DNA of 64,000 nucleotides. It comes from Ixodes scapularis. Lineage: Eukaryota > Arthropoda > Arachnida > Ixodida > Ixodidae. Each line of letters starts with the position of its first letter. Positions within the stretch are counted from its first letter, which is position 1. Under the pieces are notes generated by a model, which had not been told where the DNA came from, did not search any database, and worked only from the letters and a program-made list of their open reading frames with translations. The position numbers were made by a program, and so were the translations under genes. Shown here piece after piece: positions 33,741 to 43,840 of this stretch. The stretch is taken from the NCBI RefSeq assembly GCF_016920785.2, contig NW_024609880.1, forward strand, positions 32,945,152 through 33,009,151. The letters are read 5' to 3'.

Positions 33741-35230
33741 CGGAAGTCAAGGGTGAAGGAGAGCTAAGCTTTGAAAACGCTGAAGAGGTTCCTACACCGA
33801 GCTGGACGAAGCACAAAGTATGGGAGGATGTTAAAATCAACAAGAATTTGGACACGGCAAAAAGTGGCCAGGTGCGGGCGCTGATTAAAAATCTCCCTGG
33901 AAGAACAAATCTCTTTACGTGTGATCTGCATCTAACCACGACTCGACCAACAAACGTGAAATAATATCTGTTACCACTGTGAGGTCATAGGTGGTTGAGG
34001 AAGGGATCTCGGATATGCTGGTTTAGGCATAATTAAGAAATACACCTCTTCATGCAACGTACCAGTGTTAATCGTGAAGAAGAAGGATGGGGCCAATAGG
34101 TTGCGCATTGACTACAGGAGGTTAAATGGCGTCATCAAACCTGAAGCTGAGCCTGTACCGGGGATCAACGTCGCATCTACTAAGACGAAACAAAAACTTT
34201 TATTTTCAAGGGTGGATGTGGCCAAGGGTCTTTGGCAAATTCCCACGGAGGAAAGAACCAAAGAAAAGACAGCGTTTTCGTCAACAAGTGCACTCTAACA
34301 GTTTAACTTCATGCCCTTTTGCATTACATACTACTTCAGCTATATTCACGAAGCTAATGCAAAAACTGTTGAACGGGATCCCAGACGCGCATTATTTCAT
34401 TGATGACATCCCAGTCGTGACAAAATCGTGGGGTAAACACATGGAGACATTTGGATGTTCTTTTGAACGCATACGAAAGGCCAACATCACTATCAAGTCA
34501 AAGAAGTGTGAGATAGGATTTATGGAGATCTTCTTTTTAGGACACGTCTTTGGCATGGGGAAGATGTCGCCAGATCCTAAAAGTGTACAAAGAATTCAAG
34601 ATATTCCAACAACGCGAACGAAGAGGGAAGTCAGATCGTTCCTGGGACTCACTGGATTCTACAACGAGTTCTTAGAGGACCATGCTTGTCTCGCTAAACC
34701 TCTGGTAGAGTTAACTAAAAGATAGCCCGGACTGAAGTTGAATGAGGACCAGAGCAAGAAGAGGCGTTCAAGCAGCTAAAGAGCAGATTGGTGCTACCTC
34801 CTATTTTTGTTGGCGCCAAACCCAGAGAAGGAATTTTCGCTAAAGACGGATGCCTCTCACGTAAGCATGGGAGAAGTGTTGCTTCGAGAACAATATGGTA
34901 CATTACATCCCGTAGCGTAGACGAGCAGGAAGCCCAGCACTGCAGAAAATTAGTTTGCTAGAGTGAAAAAATAGTGTCTGGCGTTGGTATGGGCCGTCGC
35001 CAGATGTAAGTTTCTTCTGTATTGCAGAACCTTCAAAGTCCAGACCGGCCATAAGCCTTTACAGTTTTTGAACAATGCCAACCACACTAACAGTCGAGTG
35101 ATGAGAAGAAGCATGGCACTACAGGAAGTTCATGTGATATTATTTTGTTTTGTCGCGAACTGTTTTAACATTTTTTGGAGAACGGGAAAGCTTTCATGCG
35201 ATTTCATATCAAGCATCAGCTAGCTGGCAA
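33741..35230 (+). pseudogene. Reverse transcriptase and RNase H of the gypsy element
   Basis: A linker with LPGRTNLFTCDLHLTTTRP (33896) leads into RT: VPVLIVKKKDGANRLRIDYR at about 34059, FSRVDVAKGLWQIP, then after a frameshift YFIDDIPVVTKSW with the catalytic FIDD at 34396-34407, and FLGLTGFYNEF. RNase H starts with LKTDASHVSMGEVLL (Asp at 34849) and continues to VQTGHKPLQFLNNA and RVMRRSMALQ. The last codons before the TTAA at 35239 correspond to the end of RNase H, so almost the whole pol is represented. Several stops and shifts are present. Confidence 0.75.
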
Positions 35231-35242
35231 CCATGATATTAA

Positions 35243-36030
35243 AGGAACACTGACAGGGTATTTATGCTCGCCGAGGTTTTTAGTTGTACGTGACATATGA
35301 GAGCTCAACTACCCAGAACAGAATTTGCGGCTCGAAATTCGGTTTCTTTCCGCCCGAAAACCGCCGATCAAGAACTGGCCGGTTCGAGTCTCGCTCACTC
35401 TCTTTTCCGCGGTCACGGGCCGTTTTCTAAGGTATCGATGCGACCACCAAATTTAATCAAAGTCGTGGGTCACTGAAAACGCACACTCAATATTAAAGAT
35501 AGAAAAAAATATGAAACCCATTTTTTGTGGCTTCTAAAAAGTTGCAAATACGTTGATTGAAAAAAAAAAGTTCCACAGACTACCGGAAGCATTCTGTGCG
35601 TTCGTCGTTTCGCGTATCGTGGGACTCGCGGGGACGGCGATGGCAGCGGACGACGGGCGTGGGACCTCTATTTCATAACTGTCGTTCGCGGTACCGGCGA
35701 ATTCTGCCTACTTTTAAAAGAGATTTTTGGGACTGATCAAAAGAATTGGTATTCATCCCGTACGACACGCCCGACCACCAAGCCGATTTGCACGAAGACG
35801 TCGCCGAGACGTCGCTCCATTCTCGTGGCTGAAGACATCGCTCGCGCAAACTTCAAGCACGACGTGTCTTACTTCGAGAAGAATATGCACGCGTACGATT
35901 TCTTTTCTAGGTGCGAATGTCGCCAATGCATGGTGCTTCCCGAGTTCGACCCGGTAGTGCTTTTGCTAAAGGGAAATCGGCAGCAAACTTTTCAACTTAC
36001 AGTTTACCGGCTGAAATATTAGTAAGGAGA
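35243..36030. other. Left part of the TTAA element before the LINE
   Basis: No complete gene. A 66-codon plus-strand frame at 35825-36022 has the cysteine cluster RCECRQCMVLPEF, preceded by a splice-acceptor-like TTCTTTTCTAG. It weakly recalls the C-terminal domain of P2X7-like proteins, too weakly to name it. Confidence 0.3.
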
Positions 36031-36105
36031 GAGATCCACCATTGAACAAATGCTCCAGTAGCTCGAAGGAGGAAGAAGAAGCCGTTCGGAACGGCAGCAA
36101 GGAAT

Positions 36106-37329
36106 ATGATGTCTGGTGGAAACACCGTATCGGCCACTGGCCGAGTTAACCCCGTATCGTCTGACAACAGTACAACCGACTACAAGGTAATCGTTCCCCG
36201 TTTTCCAACAGGCAACCTGATTTTAAACTCCGTATTCCTGCATGCAGACATAAGCGCTAGGCCTTACTCAGCGCCAGACTTTCGCGACGCCCTCAGAGAC
36301 GTAATAGATCTCCAAGATGTAAAGGCAACCGGACAATACCAAATGAGTCACATTTGGATGGTCACCTGCACAAACGCGCTCGCGAAAGCGAAGCTGTGTC
36401 AACAAAGAGAACTTCTCGTGAAAGGACGAAAATGTCTGGTTTTAGACCCAGACACTCGCGACATCAAGATAAAAATAATTTGGCTACCAGACCATCTTGA
36501 AGACCGACGCGTCGCTGAGGCCCTGCAGGCCTACGGAACCGTGCGGAGCATGAGCCGGGAGAAATGGAGATGCCCCGGCATGGAACATATGGACACTTTA
36601 AACAGAGAAGTGAACATCACACTTCACGACGACATCACGATTGAGAAAGTGCCACATCTCCTGAAGATTTTTGGATGCCAGTGCCTCCTACTCGTGCCAG
36701 GCCGCCCACCTCTATGCCTCAGGTGTAACAGAGTGGGGCATGTTCGCCGCCAGTGCAAGACCCCCCGCTGCTTTAAATGTGGACGGTACGGACACACGAC
36801 TGATACTTGCGTCACAACGTATGCTAGTAAGCTCCTTGGACCAAGAACCCAGGAGGCCGAAGAACAGAGCGAGCTGCTTATGGATGTCACGGAGGTCCTT
36901 GACGCATCGGGGCACACACCACCGGCATCAACGATCGAAAAGTTCGTGGAGCAGGAGCACCCAAGAGCAGCACCTGCCATCAACGAATGCAAGGATGACC
37001 CTGGGGGCCCCTCGGAGCTACCTCCGCCTGACGAGGACGGCGCGTCATACTCATCATCAGGGTCAACGATTGTCGGCGAAGTTGATACAGAGTGTGACGA
37101 AGAGCATGACGAGGTAGTCGTGGAACCCACCACCATCGTACCTGCCTTTGAGACATCGAGACCATCCGATGAACCAGAAGGAACCTCAACGCCCCTCCCG
37201 ACCAAGAGTTCCTCTGCCGACGAGCTCCCTTCCAAGAGGTCCAAGAAAGACCGCCAGCCGGCAGGGGTGAGGCACAAGCCATACTCCAAGCTACTGGGGA
37301 ACCTCAAGGGTACAGAGAACAACACCTAA
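36106..37329 (+). CDS. LINE ORF1, gag-like zinc-knuckle protein
   Basis: A 407-residue nucleic-acid-binding protein expected to coat the LINE RNA. Residues 120-200 (KIKIIWLPDHLEDRRVAEAL onward) look like the RRM-like fold of ZCCHC3-type gag proteins. Two CCHC knuckles follow, CLRCNRVGHVRRQC (204-217) and CFKCGRYGHTTDTC (222-235), both with complete C-x2-C-x4-H-x4-C ligands. The tail (240-407) is acidic and Ser/Pro-rich, ending in a basic SKRSKKDRQPAG stretch. Two ATG codons occur in tandem at 36106 and 36109, and the first is taken. The reading frame is intact. ORF2 starts nine bases after its stop. Confidence 0.85.
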   Translation: MMSGGNTVSATGRVNPVSSDNSTTDYKVIVPRFPTGNLILNSVFLHADISARPYSAPDFRDALRDVIDLQDVKATGQYQMSHIWMVTCTNALAKAKLCQQRELLVKGRKCLVLDPDTRDIKIKIIWLPDHLEDRRVAEALQAYGTVRSMSREKWRCPGMEHMDTLNREVNITLHDDITIEKVPHLLKIFGCQCLLLVPGRPPLCLRCNRVGHVRRQCKTPRCFKCGRYGHTTDTCVTTYASKLLGPRTQEAEEQSELLMDVTEVLDASGHTPPASTIEKFVEQEHPRAAPAINECKDDPGGPSELPPPDEDGASYSSSGSTIVGEVDTECDEEHDEVVVEPTTIVPAFETSRPSDEPEGTSTPLPTKSSSADELPSKRSKKDRQPAGVRHKPYSKLLGNLKGTENNT

Positions 37330-37338
37330 AATGTTCTG

Positions 37339-38133
37339 ATGTATCCCGCCCTTCCATTACATATTCTAACGCTAAATGTAAGAGGTTTAGGGTCTAGAAG
37401 GAAGCAGTTTCAGCTGTTGCGTCTTTTCGAAAAAGAGAAAGTGGACGTTGCGGCAATACAGGAGACAAAATTATCTACAGATGAAGGCATCGCGGGCGCA
37501 TTAGAACCTTTTCTTAAGGATTACGAAATCTGCGTTAGCCAAGCCAAAGGAGTCTCCGCCGGATGTTTTCTTTTTTTTCGTAAACAGCTTGAGTTATCAT
37601 CAGTTTCCATTCTAAATGACCTGGAAGGGCGGCTTATTTCCTGCGACATTTGTTTTAGGCAGATAAATTGGCGCTTTATCTGCCTGTATGCTCCAAATAC
37701 CCCTAGAGAAAGAACATCATTCTATGAACTAGTTTCGCCGCTTTTCGACACAAATAGAACAACAGTTGCGATGGGAGATTTTAACTGCGTTTGCAGTGCA
37801 GACGACCGATCGGTGTCACAAACTAGGTATGACGGAAGTGCCGCCGCTCTACGGAGCACGCTTCAAGACCATAACCTTGTTGATGTAGCTTATAAAAAAG
37901 GTGAATCGATACGCTACACCCATTTCCAAGGAACATCTCACGCACGATTAGACAGAATATATGTCTCAGGTGATATAATCAACTCAATGAGCAATTACCA
38001 AGTCAAACCAGTTTTCTTTTCTGATCACTGCCTGGTATCAGTCTGCTTTGGGCCGCGCAGACTCCGAGGTGTTCATCAGCAGTGGGAACACTGGAAGCTC
38101 AACCTGAGGCTTCTAAGTGATGAGCAATTTTAA
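37339..38133 (+). pseudogene. LINE ORF2, endonuclease part up to the premature stop
   Basis: An APE-type endonuclease that nicks target DNA. Visible motifs are LTLNVRGL (residues 10-17), AIQETKLS with the catalytic Glu, ICLYAPNTP, MGDFNCV with Asp and Asn, and SDHCLVSV with the catalytic His near the C-terminus. The domain looks complete. The frame is closed by TAA at 38131-38133, after DEQF, and the same frame then stays open for another 867 codons. This is therefore one ORF2 broken by a single substitution, with no frame change. Confidence 0.85.
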
Positions 38134-40734
38134 ACTAACATCTCCTTACTTTTGTCGAATACATTGCAAAACATTGACATGCACATCTTTGCAAAATGGG
38201 ATAGTTTCAAACAAGAAGCAAAAAACATCGCAATCGAACGCGCTACAATTGCATCATATATAAACAAACAACAGCAGCGCGACCTTTTTAAAAATTTAGT
38301 AACCCTTCACGAGCTTGAATGCTTAAACCCAGGCGCGTACAGCGACGATGTTAACATAGTACGAGCCCAGCTTCAAAAGTATGAAACCGAAAGGTACCGC
38401 GGAGCATTAATTCGCTCGCGGAAGAAACGCTTTCTCCTCGGCGAACAACCAACCAAAAGATCTTTGGATGACGAAAGACGTAACGCGCTGTCAAAGGAAA
38501 TAATAGAAATTAACAAAGATGGTTTGATACTCACCGACGCAACTGAGATAGTCAAATCTTTTCACCAATTCTATACAAATATATTTGGAACAGTAATACC
38601 CACAAAAGACAAGACTGAGATCGAACAGCTACTAACAGAGATGCCAAAACTTGACGAGGAAGATCGCCTTTTAATTGAAGGCCCCATAACATTAAACGAA
38701 ATTAAGGCCGCCATTAAATCTCTCCCAAATGGGAAAACACCAGGACCCGACGGACTAAGCGGTGAATTTTACAAAAAGTTCCAAGACATTATATCTCCTG
38801 TTTTACTCGCTATATTTGAAGAATCCTACATACAGAAAACTCTTCCCCCTTCATTTTACCGTGGACACACGGTATTGCTGCCAAAAACAAAAGATCCTGG
38901 AATGCTTAAAAAGATGGAAAACTACAGACCAATATCGCTCTGCAACGTCGATTATAAGATCTACGCTAAAGTTCTCAATGAAAGACTTCAGTGCGTAATA
39001 GAAAAGCTGGTAGGTGAACACCAAACTTGTGGCATACGGGGCAGATCTATTCAAACGAACGTACATGTTGCCCGTTCCGTCCTAGAGTCTGTGTCAGACA
39101 GTAATGGCCAGGTTGCACTTGTACAAATAGACCTTACAAAAGCCTTTGACCGCGTGAGTCATTCATTTCTATTTGCCCTTCTTGAGCACGTAGACCTGGG
39201 AGAGACGCTTTTGGAAGGTATTCGACTTTGCTACATGCATAGTTCGACAAGACTGAAAATCAATAACACACTTTCTGATGAAATTAAGATCAAATCTTCC
39301 GTAAGGCAGGGCTGCCCTCTATCTCCCCTCCTCTTTGCATTGTATTTAGAGCCCTTATGCCTCAGCATCCTGAAAATAGAATGTATTCGTGGGTACTCTG
39401 TGGAAAATGTCGAGGTAAAAGTCCTCGCATACGCAGACGATGTTGGATTTTTTTGCGTTGACAAGAAGAGTGTCGAGAAAGCGCTTGATCAAACAGCGCG
39501 TTACTGCGCAGTCACTGGGGCTTCAGTGAATCTATCCAAATGCAACGGATTCTGGTGCGGTTCCTGGGCCACAAAACCTCGTTTTTTTGCAGGGATAGAG
39601 TGGAATCAGAGTCCGATCACATATCTTGGAGTACCGCTCTCACAAATTCGTAGTAGCTCGACGTACTGGTCCACCCTAGCGACCACACTGAAAAGGAAGG
39701 CTGATGCGTGGAAGGGTAGAGATATTTCCATCTTTACTAGAGCAAGTGTCTGTAATATATTCCTCGCTTCAAAGCTGATGTACGTTCTTCAAGTGCTTCA
39801 TTGCGCTCGAACAGACATCCAAAAATTCCATAGAATATTCGCCACTTTGATATGGTGCTCAACGTGGGAACGTGTTAAAAGGGACAACCTATTCCTCCCT
39901 CTCGAATCCGGTGGTTTAGGACTGTGTCACATATTTGTCCGCCAGTTAGTGTCGAGATTCTTTTTCTTTAAAAATGCCAATCACGAGTTCCTTAGAGTCA
40001 TACTCCAATCACGCCTTGCTGAGAGTTTAAGTTATCTTGTTGTTTCAACGGGCGAAACGTCGAAAAATAGACCCTGGGGATTTTTAAAGGAAGTTGTCGA
40101 TACCTTAAATTTCCTGAAAACACGGTTTTCATTGGAATATTTGTTTAGCGTGTCCAGGAAGACACTGTCAAGGAATATTACGGAAAGCTTGTTTTCACTA
40201 CCACTCTATCGTACCCGTTTCACGCTAGAACCCATCAATGATGTTCTCAAAAGAGTCAAGAAAATGGGCGTGCCTCCCTCAACCAAGACGTTCTTCTTCA
40301 AATTGCATACATCAACCCTACCAGTAAAAACTTACCTCCAGGAAAAAGGAATATTTGTACCGTGGACTGTTAATTGCAGACTCTGTAACAAGCCAGAGAC
40401 CATAGAGCACTGTTTTATTTATTGCAACGACGCGTTTTTGTTTTGGGATGTTCTACAACGCACGCTAAAGAAAGATCTAATTCTTAATGACTACAGTCTC
40501 CGCTTCCTCCCGTTCGCTGAGAACGAAACCGTCCCGTACGACATGTTCGCTCTGTTGGGACTTCATAGTCTATGGAAATGTCGCGTGATCGACAGACACG
40601 CAGAGAAACCCCGTACTACAAAATCTCTTTTTCTAGAACTGGTAGCGCAAGTGAGGAGCGTATACGCTTCACCTCACAGCCAACCAGAGTGGTTTGCCCT
40701 GTTCGATGCATGTCTGGGTCTCCCAGATTTCTGA
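38134..40734 (+). pseudogene. LINE ORF2, reverse transcriptase part after the stop
   Basis: Same frame as the endonuclease part. From the ATG at 38152, residues 185-470 form the RT: LPNGKTPGPDGLSGEFYKKF, NYRPISLCN, QIDLTKAFDRVSH with the first catalytic Asp (327), RQGCPLSPLLFALYLEPL, and YADD (427-430; 39430-39441). The tail has the zinc motif CRLCNKPETIEHCFIYC (40375-40425), as in L1/Tx1 ORF2. No further stop up to 40734. Without read-through or an internal start, the RT would not be made in one chain with the endonuclease. Confidence 0.85.
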
Positions 40735-41024
40735 ATGCTCTATTGACGATATATCCTTCTGTGACCATTGTGTTACACTCGTCGACGCAATTTCTGTCTC
40801 AATTTATCACATCCACTGGCCACATGTATAAGATGCCATATATAAGGTGTGTGTGTGTGACATTGGTATGTAAATAAAGTGCGAAAATGAATGTCTTATA
40901 ACTGTATATACGCATAAGTACCCAGACAGCACACGACGCCGGGCCAACATTGGTATTCAATTGGCAAACAATGGTCCAATATTGGGCCAATATGGCCATC
41001 GTAAAACCAATATTGGTGGTACAG

Positions 41025-41460
41025 TGGAATATACTGGCCAACGTTGGCCTGACTTGACCAACGGCTCACCAACGTTGGTAATCGATTGGCTTAGGCCGGC
41101 CAACATTGGCCTACCTCAGCCAATGGCTTACCAACGTTGGCAATCGATTGGTTTAGACTGGCCAACATTGGCCAACCTCAGCCAACGCCTTAGCAACGTT
41201 GGCTATTGGTTGGCTTAGGTTGGCCAACATTGGCCTGTCTTAGCCAATTGGTTACGAACATTGGTAATCGATTGGCTTAGACTGGCCAACATTGGTCTAT
41301 TTTAGCCAATGAGTTGCCATCATTGGTAATCGATTGGCTAAGACAGGCCAATGTTGGCCAGCTTAAGCCAATCAATTACCGACATTGGTAATCGATTGAC
41401 TTAGGCTGGGCAACATTGGCCTGTCTTAGCCAGTGGCTTACCAATGTTATATATAATTGG
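41025..41460. repeat. 62-bp minisatellite
   Basis: The anchor ATCGATTGG recurs at 41081, 41143, 41267, 41329 and 41391 (with a variant near 41205), so the period is 62 bp. Each unit carries GGCCAACATTGGCC and a TTAGCCAAT word. One further unit is found at about 41655-41715, separated by an insertion of about 190 bp. Confidence 0.9.
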
Positions 41461-41715
41461 CTTAGTTCTTTTAATGTGCCGATCGCGCACGCTGAGAACA
41501 ATCTCTAGCTCTGCCTCCGGGGGGAACGATTCTTCTGTTTTCACACGCAGAGCAAGTTAGCAACTGAATTAGAACGCTGTATGCATTGCGAGCTGTAGCA
41601 AGTTTGAACGTCCACGCAGAAAAAAACCGTGTTCGGTGACAGGTTAAAAATAAACGATTGGTTTAAGCTGGCCACCAATTGCCTGTCTTAGCCAGTGGCC
41701 TACCAACGTTGGTAA

Positions 41716-41990
41716 TTAGCGGCGAGATGTTTTGGTGGCGCCCTCATATGGTTCCCCCTTGTCACGTCATTACCTTGCGAACAACAAGCTCGATGGTGTT
41801 TGTAAATATCATGGTGGAAGACTGAAATCATTGCGTTCACAAAGGAACACTGCCAACACCGTCGAAATTAAAGTTCCTTCATTCTTCTTATTTCCGTCGA
41901 TGGTATACCCTTTCCGACGTCATAGTCAGCTTTTGGGCCAATCGTGAAAGGCCGACCACAGCGACGCTTTCGGTCGCGCACGTCGCCAAT
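41716..41990 (+). repeat. Isolated monomer of the 275-bp repeat
   Basis: It runs from AGCGGCGAGATG to CACGTCGCCAATT and matches one complete unit of the tandem array at 7.65-8.49 kb, especially units 1 and 2. AATT lies at both edges and could be a target duplication or part of the repeat. Confidence 0.8.
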
Positions 41991-42001
41991 TGATTGGCTT
42001 A

Positions 42002-42211
42002 AGGCCGGTTCAGACACTTGCGTTTGAGTGCGTTTGACTGAGTTGCGTCGAGTACCGAAAGCGAGTCACCGGCACATCTGTGCTTCGTATGAAGCGTGGA
42101 ATCCAATTCAAGGAATCATCTTGGCACGCGATATAAGCAGCAGGGATGTCCTGGTTTCTCGCTGCCGCAACGCAGTAAAACGCAGTCAAACGCAACTGTC
42201 TGAACCAGGCT
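42002..42211. mobile_element. MITE with GGTTCAGACA-type ends, copy 2
   Basis: TTA at 41999-42001 and 42212-42214 flank a 210-bp element whose ends AGGCCGGTTCAGACACTTGC and (complement) AGCCTGGTTCAGACAGTTGC match copy 1 at 9441-9650 in the opposite orientation. The TTA duplication and terminal sequence fit PIF/Harbinger MITEs. Confidence 0.85.
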
Positions 42212-42214
42212 TTA

Positions 42215-43160
42215 GTCTGGTGTGATGAGCGATCCCGCGACCAGCCGAAGAGGACGAGAAAGAAGAAGACGAGGTGGGGGCATGCGAGGAGCGCGAGAGG
42301 GGATTCGGGCGGTTGACAAAGGACGGTGCAGACGCGACCAGGCCGGACCTCCGTCGGCGTGACCAGACGTCAAGAGGCCCGACCCATAACCCACTTCTCA
42401 CGCAGTCCGGGCGCCAACCTTCCGGAGGTAGACAAGACTGCATGCGTGGCGCAGTTGAACTCCCGCTGCCACTCCGTGCCACAGACGTTCTGAGCCTGAC
42501 TCAAGCCTTCGGCCAACGCCCAACTGCCTCGTCGCTACGTCCTTCGGCCCAGACCTTGGCGGACACCTGGTCATAGGCTGCCACCCGCGTACGGGGCCTG
42601 ATTCAAGCCTTCGGCCATCGGTCAACTGCCTCGTCACTACGTCCGGACCTCGGCCCTGACATCGTAGACCCCTGATCATCGGCTACCACGGGTGCTACGC
42701 CGCAAGGACTGAAAAGTCGTGGGCGAGGGACTTTTTAGGGGACACTCAAACCTTAACATTTGTTGAAGTGCTGCTTGGGAGTGTGCTTTACTAAGACCAA
42801 TGTGGGTTTGAAAGCGTTGATCTTTGACCTTTGGATCTTTTCGTAGATGCCATCAGTGCGAAGCTAACAATTGAAGAATCGTCAGCTTAAAAATGGTGCT
42901 GAAGTGGCTGCCAGGGTCTTGCGACAGGGGAGGCTGCAGGAAGAGGCGTTCGGAAGCCGTAATGGCTCCCCAGCCCCAGGACTCGCCCCAGGACCTTCCC
43001 CAGGACCAGGCATAGGCTCCCCGCTGAGCTTCCTCCCTAGCCCCTTTCAATAAAAGTTCCGAAAAAAGTATTAATTGACCTTGAAATAGTCATTTGCTCG
43101 TCAGATAAAATAGTGCACAGACAAAGCATAGGACGACCTTGCCATTTGTGCCCAGAATGT
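42215..43160. other. GC-rich insertion of unknown type
   Basis: Two related segments of about 100 bp (near 42497 and 42598, both with TCAAGCCTTCGGCCA and AACTGCCTCGTC.CTACGTCC) form a tandem duplication. Downstream a frame (42871-43053) ends in a Pro/Gly-rich stretch (PGLAPGPSPGPG), and its TAA stop overlaps AATAAAA. A TTTTCGTAG acceptor-like site lies just upstream (about 42845). It may be a captured gene fragment or a poorly known element. Confidence 0.35.
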
Positions 43161-43293
43161 TTTTCTTGCAGTGGGCTGCTAATAAGAAACAGGCCAGGGG
43201 TTCTTAAAACCCAATGTTGGAATAACCAGGATTTAAACACATTGCCATCATTGCATGGCCAGCATTAAAGATATGGCATTAACACTGGGACAT

Positions 43294-43379
43294 GCCATTG
43301 AATTAGTGTGAAAGCCAAAATTGGCATAGCCAATGATCATTGGCTATGCCAATTTTGGCTTTCACACTAATTCAATGGC
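43294..43379. repeat. Perfect 86-bp palindrome
   Basis: Arms of 43 bases meet without a spacer at TGATCA (centre 43336/43337), with no mismatch. Outside, 43185-43293 pairs with about 43445-43560 (words such as CATTAACACTGGGACATGCC against their complement), so the palindrome is the inner part of a larger fold-back with a one-sided loop. Confidence 0.9.
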
Positions 43380-43569
43380 TATGCCATCATTGGTATACAA
43401 GTTCAATCATTGAATAGGCCGTTTTCTGCAGTCAAGCTGATTCATTGGCATGTCCCAGTGTTAATGCCATATCTTTAATGCTGGCCATGCAATGATGGCA
43501 ATGTGTTTAAATCCTGGTTATTCCAACATTGAGTTTTAAGAACCCCTGGCCTGTTTCTTATCCATCATT

Positions 43570-43715
43570 AGCCATCATTGGCACCTTTTTTAGGCCATCG
43601 TTAAACCAATATTTCAGCCATCGTTGGCATCCACACTATGTCGACATAGTGTGGATGCCAACGATGGCTGAAATATTGGTTTAACGATGGCCTAAAAAAG
43701 GTGCCAATGATGGCT
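43570..43715. repeat. Perfect 146-bp palindrome
   Basis: Two 73-base arms meet at GTCGAC (centre 43642/43643) with no spacer and no mismatch. It overlaps the start of the 46-bp minisatellite (GCCAATGATGGCTGG at 43703). Confidence 0.95.
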
Positions 43716-43840
43716 GGATCATTGGTTGAACTATGGCCCAACGTTGGCGCCAATGACGGCTGGAAGGTTGGTTGAACGATGGCCCAACGTTGGTGCCAAT
43801 GATGGCTGGAACATTGGTTGAACGATGGCCCAACGTTGGT
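43700..43840. repeat. 46-bp minisatellite
   Basis: GCCAATGAYGGCTGGA recurs at 43703, 43749 and 43795, with GGCCCAACGTTGG in each unit, so the period is 46 bp. The frames on the minus strand across it are repeat products. Confidence 0.9.

Larger units (their letters stand above)
29127..35238 (+). mobile_element. Decayed Ty3/gypsy-type LTR retrotransposon, integrase before RT
   Basis: In order: a candidate 5' LTR (29127-29523); a primer-binding-site-like AATTGGCGGGCCTGC; the gag start at 29588; the gag body from about 30700; two CCHC knuckles (31360-31401 and 31435-31476); protease with DTG at 31690; integrase from 32388 to about 33740; a short linker; RT with FIDD at 34396; and RNase H to 35230. 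Stops and frameshifts break every domain, and two unrelated stretches interrupt gag (about 29830-30620) and integrase (about 32895-33225). The copy ends at the TTAA at 35239, and no 3' LTR is visible. The INT-RT order in a gypsy-like pol is that of Gmr1-type elements. Confidence 0.8.
36030..40890 (+). mobile_element. Nearly full-length L1/Tx1-type LINE
   Basis: Two ORFs in the classic order: ORF1 (36106-37329) and ORF2 (37339-40734), followed by a short 3' UTR with AATAAA at 40873. The 5' UTR appears short, and its start (about 36030) is estimated. ORF2 begins with an APE-type endonuclease, which places the element among APE LINEs. RT motifs and the C-terminal CCHC motif are of the L1/Tx1 kind. 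The only obvious coding defect is one in-frame stop. It lies inside the TTAA element and abuts the composite element that starts at 40921. Confidence 0.85.

Noticed and set aside
36671..37325. Long frames on both strands overlapping LINE ORF1
   Set aside because: They overlap the intact ORF1 with its complete zinc knuckles and have no domain themselves.
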